Source of the DNA: Monilinia fructicola
Taxonomy: Eukaryota; Ascomycota; Leotiomycetes; Helotiales; Sclerotiniaceae
Direction of reading: 5' to 3'
NCBI GenBank assembly: GCA_008692225.1
Contig: VICG01000004.1
Location: 124,001-188,000, forward strand
Length of the DNA: 64,000 nucleotides
Shown here: one piece after another, positions 26,516-40,300 of the stretch
How the letters are laid out: each line of letters begins with the position of its first letter
Position numbering within the stretch: the stretch's first letter is position 1
The notes under the pieces: model-generated
The model's database searches: none
What the model saw: the letters and a program-made list of their open reading frames with translations, nothing else
What the model was told of the DNA's origin: nothing
Program-made: the position numbers and the translations under genes

Positions 26516-28290
26516 GGTTTGAAGATAAACAGAACTTTTTATGCGTGTGCTATTTGGATGGGTCGTGGATGCAGTTTGTGGTTGCGCTGCAGACAAAGAC
26601 CAGAGTGAGGGTAAAGGTGAAGACGCTCTTAATTTGAGGAGGAGATGCCCACCGCGCCGTAGGAAACAAGTCGCTGATTCACGACCGTGCGGCCACATCA
26701 TGGTGAATAATTGCAGATCGAAAGGTGAATGGAGAGAAGGGTACGAAAATGAGAATGAGAATGAGAGATTCACTCTCCGTCAATCACCGAGGGTATGGGT
26801 AGATAAGAAGGACTACATCTGATTTGCCCACACCACAGTTTAGCAAGCAGCGGTTGGGCCCTGGAACTACATAGCCTAATTAAATGAGCCTTCGGAGCAT
26901 GTGCATCATCACAGCAGAAGCAGCGAAATGAGGCCGCGAAGACAGAGCGAAGGGGGAAGGTGAAGGTGACGATAGTTCCAAGCAGGGAGGTGACATGAAT
27001 CTTTCGACCCCAACGGTCGCGAGAGCGGATGCAGGTGAGATGGGAACTCGTTTAGGGCATGAAACCATGCACGCATGCATGCATGCACCGAGAGGATAGA
27101 TAGATAGATAGATATGAAGACGCAGACGCCCACACGCATCGCATACCCCGCAAACCAAACCTAGCCAATCTGGAAGCGGACCGGCGGATGCGATCGCTAT
27201 CGTGATGGTGTTTCAATGCGATGGAGGCATAGATGCTACGATGCTACGAATGCTACGATGCTACAGGGCGCATCCAGGGCACCAGCCACAAGCACCCGCA
27301 CGCGTCCATCCAGCACCCACCGACCCAGTAAGGCGCGGTGCCACCATGCGAAAGATTCCATCCCTACCGTGGCACGCTGGCTGGACCCGACGAACTGCTC
27401 GCACAGTCGGTAATGCAGGTGTGAGCCTGATGTAACGTGCCTTTACCCAGCCACGATAACGTATGTTCGACGCCACGAAGCCACTTCCGACTCGTGATGC
27501 CTGTTCACATGGAGACTAGCTGGATTGAGAGGATCGGAGGAGCAAGGGGGGCAACGGTGACGGCTGGCATGGAACGGTGTGTAAATGAAGTGGAGGGCGT
27601 GGAGGAAGATTCTAAAGGACGGGATTGAAGAGGAAATCAGCCCACAGAACTTTCTCTGACCGACTGAGGACTTTACGATCCACTGGTATGTTATGTGTAC
27701 GAGATCATTGGTTGAATCGAGTGACGTGACACGATTTATCTCACCACGTGAAACAAGATTGAGATGACAAATGTTACTTGGGTATAATGAGTTATATTGG
27801 GGACTTGAAGTTGAAATAGTTGGAGGTTTCAGAATCCCATTCTAGTACTTCCGAAAATGCACATCCAGTTCGGCCGACCGAAGTAAATATTGAAGGTGTA
27901 CCGGCAACTCTAACATCCAGTTCCTCTGTGACGGGACAATTCCATCCACCCCAGTGAAGTTAGACAACGTTGCACGAAATCGGACCGGATTCACCACGTG
28001 CGTACATGGAAGCAATAACATCTCGATCTTTCTAGTGTCGCCATGTCGCCATCCAGCCATGCACAACAAGGATGCAAGCCTCAGTTTCTGGGTAAAATTA
28101 ACATCAAATTATTTTCACGAGGCTTTGAAAGATCGGCAAATGAGAAAGAACGCAAAGACAACTTTTGTTTTCATCCTGAGCCCACCACATCTAATAGCAA
28201 GAATAACTCCGTATGCTACATTATGCATGTCTGATAATACCCTTAACCGTATCCGTATACCAGTCATCACCCCAATACCCAAACCTTTCC
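26516..28290. other. Intergenic region between P450 and Zn2Cys6 genes
   Basis: Holds the P450 promoter side and the 3' end of the regulator gene. Small repeats: GAATGA/GAGAAT near 26,745-26,765, GCATGCAT near 27,072-27,087, GATA near 27,095-27,112 and ATGCTACG near 27,232-27,262. Several 60-95-codon frames are open but unrelated to known families. No gene called. Confidence 0.5.
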
Positions 28291-30741
28291 TCAAGGATTA
28301 TAACTGTTCATAACCGCCCAAAAACTATCTTGCCCCAAATCTCCTTCAAACTGCCAGGGTTCAGGTTGGTGAGCATATACATGTGCATCCGGGAATCCCT
28401 GATACTGCAAGTCGTAGTTGGCACCAAGATTCGTGCTCAGGTCATTGAAAATAAGATCATGCATAGGCTGTAATGGCGCGATCGATGATAGATCAAAATT
28501 GTGTGGTACCATGTTATTCGCTCCCGTGAGCTCCCATGCGGCTGTAGGGTTGGGATTCGGTGAAGTCAAGTTTTGTATTGTCGGCAGATTGTAGTGACTT
28601 CCATTGACAGAATTAGCAGAGGAGATGGAAGGGTCTACGGATGATGCGGGTGAGTTGTAAGACTGAGAGGCAGATGTAGAGGTTCCAGATCGTACAGCTT
28701 GTGAGCTAGCGACGGTTGAAGAGGGATTAGATCCAATATCGGACGGGGTTGATGGCTGAGCTTTGGTCGTTCCCAATGCTTTTTTCAAACGAATATTTAT
28801 GGCTTTGAGTACGCCGGCCGCTGTGTTTGCGATAGCATTACGGCCAATCATTGTATGGAATCTTTCCATGGCCCAATCATAATGCTGTAGGGTTTTATCA
28901 AGAAGATCTCTATTCTCGAACGGATGTAATATGTAAATGGCAGCCGAGAGAATGATCGCGTCAAAGGTGTTCAGGACAAGATTAAACATTTTATAATGTT
29001 TCGTCTGTAGCAAACTAAAGTATTCACGCTGCACACGTAGAATCTCGAGACCCGCTTCAAGAGCGGAACGGCGACTGGAGACCGAGATACAAATATACGG
29101 TCTATGAAGAGCCATTGTTGTAAACGCACCGCCATTTTGAAAAATCAGCCTGCAAGGAGGAAGCCAGTAACAATCAGGGTGGGAATCCCAAGTAGTGTCA
29201 GGATTTACAGCTCTGAAATAAGGCGGGCAGAGCTCATGAATTTGTTTGATATCCATATGCATCTTCTGTACCTTGAGAGCATCGCTAGGTTGTGGTCCAT
29301 CTTTCTCCAGGTAGTATATATCCCAGAGTGGGGCCATGACCTCAACATACCATAACACCATCGTCAAAGGCGTCGGCATATCTGTAGGCGCGCGCGCTAC
29401 AGGGGGGGTTTTCCGTCGATCTTCAATGGTCGCGGGTATGGGAGCATCGATGGGAAAAGTTGGTCTAGGGTCACGCATATCAATCGTCGTAGGTCGACCC
29501 AGAACTAATGCCATGTGTACATCCCACAGAGCAAGTATGAGCCAAGTTCTCCTTCGAAGTTGTTGGTGCCAGAGATGCTCATATCCATCTTCGGGCTTGT
29601 GACGTTGAGATGGGTAGTTGTCCTTGTGTAATTCAATCTCTTGCGCGTCTTTGATCGTTTGGGATAAAGCATGCCAGCTCTCAGGAACCATACCGCTATA
29701 TTTCAGGTATGACGCTCTGACGAACCCAGCTTGAACGGTCACAAGGGTAGTGTTGCGCTTGCCTAGTAATGTCAAGATGCTCACCCCCGAATCACTGTAA
29801 TCAGCTGCAAGATCATCAAATGACATTCCTGCGGCATACTTGAGTGATTCCAGGCTTGGATCGTGTTCTGGTGGCTGAAAGAGCAAGGCCATAGCAATGC
29901 ATTGAAACAGCAGAGCGGGAAAGAATTGTAGATCCGGAGGGAGCTCTTGCGGCCCTTTATTCAGAGTTGCGAAAGATAAGTTGTTCCAATTCCTAAGGTG
30001 ATCTCGAAATGTTCCTTCATCCAATGCGTAGTATTGAAAATTGACTTCGCGAAAAAAGGTCTTCAAAAGCATATCAATATAGGGTCGAGATGGTAGCTGT
30101 CGTATCAAGCTTTTATATTTTTCACGTAGGCCACTATTCTCTGCTGTCGTTGTGCAATGGGATGTCACCACCGCCCCATCATTGACCTCGGCCTCTATTT
30201 TCTTAAAGATGCCCAGCGTGGTATTTGAATGGCACCCATTTGATTTTGCATATCCTAAAGCACTGACTTTTTGCCACGGAGTCGGATTCGAGCTGTCCCG
30301 CCTTTCCGTATTCCGGATTATCAGACGACCGCAAGTCATCTAGTAGTTGTTGTTTTCTCGCCGATTCATTCTCATATTGACACACATCTTGCTTGTTGCG
30401 ATTAACACAATTCGAACATGGAAATTGACGATCGCACTAAGAATGGCATTAGACTTCTAATCCGTAAGAAGAGAACGAGGATGAGAGATAACCTTTTGTT
30501 TGCGCCTATGACACTCAGTACACGATATGACGACTCTCTTCCTCTTCTTTGGAGCTTTCTGCGGTGCATCCGTTCTTGTCATTTCTGACCCCCCGGTTGT
30601 ACTGTTATTTCTAACTGCAGCAGCTTGAAGATTGTGATTTGGAGGTACATTTTCGAGATTGAGGCTCGAGTAGAATTCATCGCATGCGGCTTGTGGATCA
30701 GGATCAGGCTTCATATTGTTCGGCATCTCATTCAGTTGCAT
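28291..30741 (-). CDS. Zn2Cys6 fungal-specific transcription factor, one frameshift
   Basis: Nuclear DNA-binding regulator, roughly 780 aa. Exon 1 (30,493-30,741) ends inside the zinc cluster and exon 2 (28,291-30,436) completes it, across a 56-nt intron. The six cysteines read CTECHRRKQKC then CSNC and C, preceded by the basic run KKRKR. This is the GAL4-type binuclear cluster. The regulatory middle homology region follows (LLLKTFFREVNFQYYALDE, then RRRTWLILALWDVHMALVLG). The Ser/Thr/Pro-rich C-terminus could be an activation domain. The frame shifts at a T5 run (30,268-30,272), as if one base were extra; beyond it 682 codons are open without interruption. The start is uncertain between 30,741 and in-frame ATGs a few codons downstream. 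It is about 1.8 kb from the P450 and on the same strand, so regulation of that gene is possible but unsupported. Confidence 0.85.
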
Positions 30742-31100
30742 GATGCAGTGCAAGATTCGGGAGATAAAGATAGTCCTCGAAGAATGTCCTTCACACCAAA
30801 TCGCCACTCACTTGCTTACACTATCCGTAATGTCAATCGATATATGATTATAGATTACCGCGAGCCGTGTCAACTTTCTTCTGGATAGAGAATTTGAAAG
30901 AGCCGGTGAACCCGCACATGAAATGGATACGTTATTTGTGTCAGGCCTTGAAGTAAAGTGTTGAACTATATCACAGGGATATCCCAGGGATTGGTTGTAT
31001 TGTGTTGTGTTGCGTTGCAGCAGTTCGGATCGTGTGAAATATTGAATATCTGAGAGCAATTTATATCGTCTGGTTCGCAGGTAGTATTTCTCGGTGTATG

Positions 31101-31172
31101 GGTAGGTAGGTGGTAGGTGGTAGGTGGTAGGTGGTAGGTGGTAGGTGGTATGTATGTATGTATGTATGTATG
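31101..31172. repeat. GGTAGGT array followed by (TATG)n
   Basis: About seven copies of a GGTAGGT-type heptamer run directly into about six TATG tetramers. TACCTAGGTA follows at 31,185. Confidence 0.85.
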
Positions 31173-33540
31173 TGTGTATGTGTGTACCTAGGTATGTATG
31201 TATCTGTAAGGCTTGTGTCGTCGTCGTACTATAAAAGGTTATGTATGCACCCTTTCAAATCAAGATGCCAATCAAATCCATGTGCTCGAGTAGCGCTAGA
31301 TCTTACTCTCGAGGTACCAAATCTTTCGGAGTTAATAAATCGATATTGTTGTTAATGTAAACGCCGCAGGTAGCAAGAGGATGAGCATGTGCGTGTGTGT
31401 GTGGTATTAATATTAAGGAATAATGAATGGATGAATGGATGAATGAATGAATGGGTGTCCACGGGTAAAGGTTAGATGGACGGGAGGGTGAGTGGGTGCG
31501 TGGGTGAGTGGGAGCGGTTTAGTTTAGACCATCCGTTGTTTACATAATCATAAAAACTATTCAATGTACGAGTACAAGATCCAAAAGACAGCCAGCCAAT
31601 CAGAGGTACTCGGTACTTGGGCAGGATGCTCACTCCACGAAGTCTAACGTTCCCCTCGTGCTGATTGGTTTGGTGTATAAAATACTTATAATTTATGCAT
31701 TTTTCCCGTAAAATGATGCTGAATTTTAAATTTTGAATTTCAAATCTTGCGAGGGTCTACTGGTAAAGCTCGAGATGGTTTATACTGTAGCAAGATATAT
31801 CAAATGACTTCCAGGTTGATGTACCTAGCTGGAGGTAGGTGGACGGCATGAAAAGAGAAGGAGAAAAAGGATCCCGAGGTCTGGCTATCAGATGATTAAT
31901 TGCCTTAGGTTAGGATGACGAATGTCAGACAATAAGATCACGAGATCACAAGATCACGAGATTCTCTCGCTTGAAACGGTGGGTGCGTGGTGGGGTGACA
32001 TCTATGGATTAGATTACTACCTAGGTAGGTAGATGTTGATAATCAACAAAAGATGCTCATTAATTGAATGTGATGGATGATATTGATGATGGCGATGGCG
32101 ATGGCGATGACGATGACGATGATATTGCCGTTGATATTGATATTGATCGACATTCATCACGATAATATTAATAATGATGATGCCCAGGTGATTGAAAGAT
32201 GGATCATCCGTACAGCTGCAGTATGAAAATGGGTCAAAATACTTCTACTCGAGCACTGTACTGTATTATACTTTCTTCTCATTTGCCGCAACTTCGCAAG
32301 GCTACTCTGCTGTAACCTTACTGTGCATTGTACAAGTCCAATCGCGGTCCGCCGTACTCTCCTAAGAAAGTCTATTTGCTGTGCAGTCTGTCCGGAGTCC
32401 GGACGGACTACTGCACTGCAAACTGCAGGTGTGTGTAACCTGACTTTGAATGGAGCTCCAGGGCTACCATGGAATCTTCCATTCGAATGTTCCAGCTTCG
32501 TTCTAGACTAGATTGACATTTGACATTGACTCAATAATCATTTATGCTTTCCGTCCGAACTATACTTGTATTTATATACCGAAAGGGGTAGGTAGGTAGG
32601 TGGGTGGGTAGGTAGGTATATGGATATATTGTTATTCACTGTTTATGGAATGCACAAGTTATGTTGATGGGGGAGGGATATTTATATGTATTTCTTTATC
32701 ATGTTGCGTTGACTAGGGAATATATAGTATATCCATATGAAATTATATACATACATCCACGGATACCTATGAAATACATATATATAAATTGTACATCAAA
32801 TTGCATATATACTCTACTCTGTACATTACATTACCTACTACAGAGTACTCCATGCACTACTGCCCGCTCCACATACTCTCTCCATACTCTGATCCCCCTC
32901 TCCCCAAAGACCAACCAACCAACCAACCATTTACTCAGCTAATCCTCACACTTACTTACAGTACCCGACAGACTACAGTACAACATCCAGCCCAACAATA
33001 GCAGATCCCAAGCCATATCAACATTCACCAACGGAGTATCCGTAACCACCTCACGTGCAAGTCCCAAGCACGACACCGTATACCACCACATCACGATTCA
33101 TGAACCATCAAAATGCACTGATCAGAATCCGAGGCGTATATTTAGCCTTTTCACTTGGAGTTGGGATGGGATGGAATGGGATGGGATGGGATGTCCATGG
33201 TTAGAGTTAGTTGGTTGGTTGGTTAGTGAGTTGTTCGCTTGTGATGGATGCTGTGCGAGGAGTGAGGGCGGATGAGAGTTCTGGTGTCTGGCATTGGGAT
33301 AGATGGAGGGAGGGAATCCGAAAGTTAGAATCTGCGTTTGGGTTTGGACGTTCGAGATGAGGTTTGGGGGGTGTTTGTTATTTGACGATGCCGAGGTCGG
33401 TGTGCGGGGGGGGAGTGGACGGTTGGTTGATGGATCATTTTAGTTAACCTTAAGGTTATCTAATTACTGTATCTACGTGGGTTGTTGGATTGGATGATAT
33501 CCACGCATTGGGTGAGGTTTGCAGAGTATAATGATGGGAG

Positions 33541-34090
33541 TAGATGGTGGTTAGTGAAATAGTAGTTGATTGAACTCTATAACGTTACAAGTAGATGGTG
33601 GTTAGTGAAATAGTAGTTGGTTGAACTCTATAACGTTACAAATAGATGATGATTGATGGAATAGTCGATTTGAAGTGTACAACAACAATAGGTATATGTG
33701 CATAATGGTTAACAGAGTAGTCAGTTGGAGCTTATAATAATATCATAAGTAAATGATGATTAATGAAATAGTTGATTACAGTTTACAATACTACAAGTAC
33801 AGAGTAGGTGGTGGTTCCAGGTTATTGGAATAGTTGATGGAAGTATTGAAGTATATAACAATATAGATACGATACTGAGTTTTAGATTATCGGTTAATAG
33901 AATAGGTTCTACTACAGTTGGCTAAAATCTATGATATTACAAGTATCAGCTATCTGAATGATTGTTTCGTAAAAGTATACCAAATTAGATAATGGGTAAT
34001 AAAATAGCTGATTAAAAACTTACTCGAGTATAATAATAATAATACAAAGATTAGTTGATCAGCGATTTGAATGATTCATTGAAATTTATA
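33541..34090. repeat. Degenerate ~51-bp minisatellite
   Basis: Two nearly identical 51-bp units (33,541-33,591 and 33,592-33,642; core TAGTGAAATAGTAGTTG, then CTCTATAACGTTACAA). They are followed by several progressively diverged copies containing ATAGTTGATT and TATAACAATA elements, to about 34,090. The decay gradient suggests an old tandem array with recent duplication at its left end. Confidence 0.65.
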
Positions 34091-34890
34091 ACAATACTTT
34101 ATACTCTATACTCTATACTCCCTCTGTACAAGTGAGTAGGCATCTATCCTTACTACCCATTCGAACACTCAGCTGAAAGTAAACCAAATAAACACACCCC
34201 TCCTCAGAGTCCTCGCCCTCCAGAACAAAAGAAATTCATCCATCCATCCATTCATCCATTCATTCCCTCCTCCCTATCTGGCGAGCATGAAGATTAAATG
34301 GGAATAGACACATCTCGAGCACTACCTACACAATACATACCAACCAACCTCTAACCTATTAGCTCAGCCACAAGAATCAGAAACGCCCATGTCGAAATCG
34401 AATCGAAACCCATGAGCGGCGAGCGACAAATGCAAAACCCATGCATGGTCTGGATCGAAGCTTAATCCGAGACCAAAAAGACACATGAGATGCTGCAAAA
34501 CACACGCTCACTTGCGCAGACTACTGTACTGACAGTACAGAACATCCGTCTGCGACCAGGGAGGGAAATCTTGGTTGACGCCGGGCGGACACCGCACTAC
34601 TGTACTTACTGTGCCGTATGTACTGACTGTGCTAGACGTTCGCATCTCGTTTACCGACTATGGGTTTGACGGGTTTTCAAGGGGTGGCAGAGAATTCACT
34701 AGTTCTACTGTACAGCACAAGTACTCCGTACAGTACTGGGTGGGACAGGACAGGACAGGCTACCGTATGCTGCCGTGTGACTAGATTCTTCGGTTGGCGT
34801 CTCGTGACTTGGGACTTATTTTCCGCTTGCAGGTTTTAGGATGGACCCTTAATTTTTTGGTCTTTTTTTTTCTTCTTATTACTCGTGTAA

Positions 34891-34980
34891 GGAGGGGAGG
34901 GGAGGGGAGGGGAGAAGGGCTATGCAGATAGATGCTTTGGTACTGGATCTGGATCTGGATCAGGATCTGGATCTGGATCT
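34891..34980. repeat. (GGGGA)n and (CTGGAT)n arrays
   Basis: A purine pentamer array (34,891-34,916) lies 25 bp from a CTGGAT hexamer array (34,942-34,980, with one variant unit). Neither is coding. Confidence 0.85.
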
Positions 34981-36636
34981 GTAATCTATCTACAGTATAC
35001 TCTGTACTCAAATACCCGTGGACTTACTTTGTCCTTACTGTCTCTACGGAGGAGATTGATTGATGTTTAGCATCGGCCGAGGTATGGAGACAAGTAGGTC
35101 CCTGAGTATACAATGAAGCAAGACTAATAATAATAATAATAATAAGAGGAATTTCAAATCAAGGGTCTAGTTGAGGATTTGAGTTTGAGATTTTAGCTTT
35201 GACTTTACTGAGATACGAGTACTCGAGTAGGTTAGGTTAGATTAATTGGTACAGTACTAATAAGGATGAATTGTATGAATCGTATGTATCCAATGGCATA
35301 TCTATTGTCTGTAAAGGATTTTGTTAATTATGATTATTGTTTAGGATTCTACATGAAAATCAACTTTATAAGTACTTGAAGACTTATCTAGGTGTCTACG
35401 GGTATATGTAGAGGTATTAGATATAAATGATATCTATAAATATTCGATTTGTACTAATTAGGTACGTATATGTATATATTTGATATAATATAGTATAGTA
35501 TAATATATTATATTATAGTATATATATATATATATATAAAGATTAGACATCTAGAGATATATTAGATATATATTTAATATAGTACTATATACTTATAGTA
35601 TAGTATAAACGTTTATAAAACAATAGATGAGAAAGAGAGTAGAGTTTATATACAAGTAATATCGAGTAGATGATAAGAAAAAAGACTCTCTTACTCTCTT
35701 ACTCTCTCTCTCTCTCTCTCTTCATTACTACCTACTAGACAAATTCTAACTCTACCTACCACATTCACTCCATGAACCCTGCTCATATTATTAAGTTCAC
35801 ACCTTTTTCGCTTATCATAGCCAATATCGGTTTGATCTTATGCGTTATGACGTAGGTGTAGATCATCTTTCTTTAATTCCAGACCATGATTTGAATACAG
35901 TAACCTAACACATATAATTTATTCTCATCTTCCCGTTTATCGTTTTTGTTTGTCTACCTACCTAGGTAGGTATATGAATAATTAAAGATAAGTTTCAACT
36001 GTTGAAGTGAAATATCGATTATTTATATTATTTATTATTATAGTAGTAGTAGTGGTAGTTATTATTATTATTATAACTGTTTCTTTAATTATATAACGAG
36101 TAAAATGATTATACATAATAAATATTATAGTTATAATATACCTAGGTAGTTATTATCACTCAATAATACCTGTAGATATTGATATAATTACTATTAGGGC
36201 TAGTCTTGTTCTCATTATTACTTTGAGACCTCCAGCTCAAAGCTTTATCTGTTTTCGTCTTCTCTTCCGCCATCGAGCTACCTGTGTATCTCTCTCTCTC
36301 TCTCTCTCTCTCTCAATCCCTTCACTCCCTCTCTCTCTCTCTTTCTTACTCTCTCCCTCTCTCTATCTGAAAATCATCATCACCTTCCCACCTATCTGCG
36401 TTGTGTCCATTGTCCACCCATTACCACCATTACCATCATCACCACCATCACCACCACCTGCAGCATCCTCTTATCCACAATCCATCCATCCATCCATCCT
36501 GTCACCAGCCACAAAGTTAAAAAGTGATTTTCGACTGATCGATACCAGCGGAACAGTCAATCAATATTCATGGATTCATCCTCCACTGTCTAGGCCCTCC
36601 CTCTCTCTTGTTACTTTATTGCTTTATTGCTTAATT

Positions 36637-36742
36637 ACTCTATTATTCTATTATTCTATTACTCTATTACTCTATTACTCTATTACTCTATTACTCCATT
36701 ACTCTATTACTCCATTACTCCATTACCCTATTACTCTATTTA
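36637..36742. repeat. 8-bp minisatellite ATTACTCT
   Basis: About a dozen head-to-tail copies of ATTACTCT with variants (ATTATTCT, ATTACTCC, ATTACCCT). Confidence 0.85.
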
Positions 36743-36861
36743 CCCTATTTACTATTTAACTTTATCTTCCAAGCACGGGTTTCATGTATGCCATCGAAAG
36801 ATCCAATAAAAGTCTTGAATTTGATCAATCCATGCAGTCAATTAAATTCAATGTTAGTACA

Positions 36862-37050
36862 AACATCCATACATCCATACATCCATACATTCATCCATAC
36901 ACTTATACATTCATACATTCACACACTCATACACTCTCATCCATTCATACATTCATACTTCCATTCATACTTCCATCCATCCTTTCATCCATCCCTCCAT
37001 CCATCCCTCCATCCATCCCTCCATCCATCCATCCATCCATCCATCCATCC
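36862..37050. repeat. CATC/CATA tetranucleotide tract
   Basis: Imperfect ACATCCAT, ATTCATAC and CCATCCCT units running up to about 275 bp before the histidine kinase start. It probably lies in the promoter or 5' leader. Confidence 0.85.
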
Positions 37051-37325
37051 TCATTCATGCTTCTTGGCTTTCGCATCAACCTTTTTCGATCCAACCCATT
37101 CAAACTATTCAACAGAACCTAAATCCTATAAGGATACAATCAAAAGAGCATTTCAAAATAGTCCATTACTAATTTTCTTCTTCCTTCAAAATAGATTTTC
37201 CTTCCTTCAACTGTCTCTACCTCACTACCTTCCAAATTCAATATAAACTTTGTCAATTTCTGACGTCGTCGAACTTTTCAATCTCTATTTTGGCTGGTCA
37301 CTCATTCAAGTAAGAAGAAGCGCAG

Positions 37326-40300
37326 ATGGCGCCGGTAGCAGTAACAATTGCGCTTTCGCATGTTGAGGGTATCTCAGATGCGGCCAGAGCCAGAGAATTA
37401 TACAAGTATGTGGATTTATTACTTGCAAATGCTTGTACAAATGTACTCAAATTTATGGAAGGAGACACAAAGGTTCATGGATCACATAGACCGCAAACCA
37501 AAAGGCGTCTATGCCAAAGACGGAATCAGAAGAGGATTTACCTCGACCGATCTTCTGTACTGTATTGTATGTAAGTGGGAGCAATAATCACTGACTTGCA
37601 TTCTGTTCTAGGTACTACCAACCTACTGCTCCCATTAACGTCGAGTCATGTTTCCAGCACCGCCATCATCCACGGAGAGCAGCATTTTGGAGCCAGAAGT
37701 TCAATCGGATATTACCTCGACCAAGATTTCTTCTCCAGATACATCTTTGACCGCATTTTGCCAGCTGGTATCTTGGCGATTGGAAGCGCAAAGAGCAATG
37801 ATCAGGTACCTGGCAAAGTGCCCTGGGACTGCTGCAACGCTGACAGATTTCTCTAGTCTTATCGACGATGGCACACAGTATTTCATTGCAGAGAGCACCA
37901 AATCATTGGATCTTGTGGACCCGACAAAACACAAACCTGGTGATGAGTTGTGGCTAGGTTGTGCTTCTGTGTCAAAGGCTGGTAGATTGTGTGAGAGGTA
38001 TGACAAACCAGAATTTGAATCTCAAGTCAACTTGTCGACGTTGTTTAATCTTTCCCACAGGACCATTGAAACGGCACCCACTGTGCTGGGGGAGGAGTAT
38101 CCCTCATTCATTGTAAATGATTTAACTTTAGATGATCGATTCAACCAACTTTCTTTTGTCACAGACGCACCATTTCTCAATTTTATGCAGGGGTTCCACT
38201 TATTACAAAGAGAGGCATACCGATTGGAAGTTTGTTCATTGTCGACAGTCACACTAGACCAGGCCTATCGAAGGATGAAATATCTTTCATGGGCACCATG
38301 GCAAGCACGATCATGAAACATCTAGAGTTGACCCGAGAGGTGGAGCAACATAGGCGTGGGATGAAGATGAGCCGGGGTCTTGCATCGTTTGTCGAAGGCC
38401 GTGCAGAACTGGAAGAGGCAGACATGGAAGCTGAAGATGGAGAAGGTACAAAGATTGTGGGCCAATTCGAGACGGACACTGGTATCAGGCGGCAAAAGTC
38501 AAAATCCTCGTCGATAAAAAATTCGGAAAGGTCAAGTGCCACTTCACTAGCCCTGGGCGATGGCAAGGAAAAGGCCCATGTAAGCTCAGCTTTACGCGCT
38601 CCCACTCAGATAGAGGGAACAAATGGAACCAGTGAGGCATCCCCTGATCCAACTGGCTCGATGGGTGGCGAGCCTTTAGATTCTGAATCCGTCCCACAGC
38701 ATTCTTCTTCCGGAGGTACGGCTACGACTGAGCAGTCGCCCTTTGATACGTGCAAAACAGATACCCCTGATGAGGAGTTTACCGAGGCATCCGCTCTGAA
38801 GTCTTTATTCTCCCGCGCTTCCAATCTTATCAGGGAGGCGTTTGAGGTAGATGGTGGAGCAGTATTCTATGATGCACAAAAAGGTTTCACTAGCGACATG
38901 ATGCAAGGTACTAATGTTGAATACTCCAATTTTACTGATAGTCAGACAAGTGGTGATGATGACTTCCAGATCGCATTCAATCCTCGATCCTCAATCTCAC
39001 ACCTTCCAGGCGGGGGAGAAAGAGCCTTCACTCGGTCATCGACAATGTCGCCGACTCGTGAAATAGAGATATTGGGATTCTCCACCCCTGAGGCGTCTTC
39101 AATCAACGGCGATGCATACCCGGGGACTCACTCGTTCCTACCCTTTGAGGAAAAATCATTGCATAATTTTCCTGCGCCGATACCCACGAGGAAAGCTCTG
39201 GACTTTTGACTCGGATGGATCTATGTCTTCAGCCTCGGACGATGAGATTTTCAAAACTTATCCATTCTCTATGAAACAAAGCAGAAACCGCGGAAGAAAA
39301 AAGATTGCAAGAGCGGAAGCGGATGGGAGATTCTTGGCGAATCATTTTCCTGGTGTTCGACAATTATTGTTCGTGCCGCTTTGGGATGCTGGTCGCTCTC
39401 GCTGGCTTAGTGCATGCTGCGTCTGGTCAACAGAGCCCACTCGTGTTTTATCCAAGCAGAATGAACTCTCGTTTCTCAGTGCGTTTGGCAATAGTGTCAT
39501 GGCTGAATGTTCTCGCATAAGTACTGAAGTTGCGGATCAGAAGAAAAGCGACTTTATTGGGAGCATCTCGCACGAGCTGAGGAGTCCGCTCCATGGTGTG
39601 CTAGCGTCTGCTGAGATATTGGGTGACCTTTCACTGCCGAAATCTAGCTCAAGAACTTGTTGAGACGATCGATAGTTGTGGTCGTACGCTTCTAGATACC
39701 ATTGTGAGTCCTTGACCACTACAAACGAGAAGCCGTCCAACCCCCCTCCCCCCTTTCGCTCGCTTCCTCATGTCTCACTTGATCATTGCTAATAACTTTC
39801 CCCTAGAATCATATTCTCGACTTTTCGAAGATCAGTAGTCTCGAAAGAATTGGCGCAGAAACCGTCGAGGCACAGCAAAACAAATAACACAATCGAGCAG
39901 TGCTGGGCCCTCAAATCTACAACAATCTGATTTGCCCATGATAAATTTGTTTGCACCTGTGGATGTAGCTGTCCTTTGCGAGGAGGTGGTTGAAAGTGTT
40001 TTCGCCGGATATGTTTTTCAGAATGTTACGGCGAAAACTTTCGACATGGTTCATGACGTCCACGACAAAAGCTCCGAGTCTAAAAGGCAATCAGCTACGT
40101 CTCTTGCTATACCACATCCAACCGACCAAACTCCACAAGTATCAGTCATCTTAGATATTGCCCTAGATGACTATAATTTTACCACACAGCCTGGAGCATT
40201 CAGGAGAGTCATCATGAACTTACTCGGCAATGCCTTGAAGTATACCTCCCACGGCTATGTCCGAGTCAAGTTGGAGACTGCCCCATTAGAGGATCTTAGC

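Larger units (their letters stand above)
30742..37325. other. 6.6-kb gene-poor, repeat-rich region
   Basis: No recognisable coding sequence. It contains GGTAGGT and TATG arrays (31,101-31,172), CGATGG/CGATGA runs (about 32,090-32,125), a degenerate ~51-bp minisatellite (33,541-34,090), GGGGA and CTGGAT arrays (34,891-34,980), an AT dinucleotide tract (about 35,515-35,545), CT dinucleotides (36,290-36,314), an 8-bp minisatellite and CATC/CATA arrays up to 37,050. Four of the seven TACCTAGGTA palindromes are here (31,185, 32,018, 35,959 and 36,139). Sequence upstream of 37,325 is pyrimidine-rich, as expected for a fungal promoter and 5' leader of the kinase gene. Plus-strand frames at 36,223-37,246 are translations of these repeats. 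Confidence 0.65.

Noticed and set aside
36223..37246. Three overlapping plus-strand frames of 60-178 codons
   Set aside because: They are translations of CT, ATTACTCT and CATC repeats, with no domain or start context.
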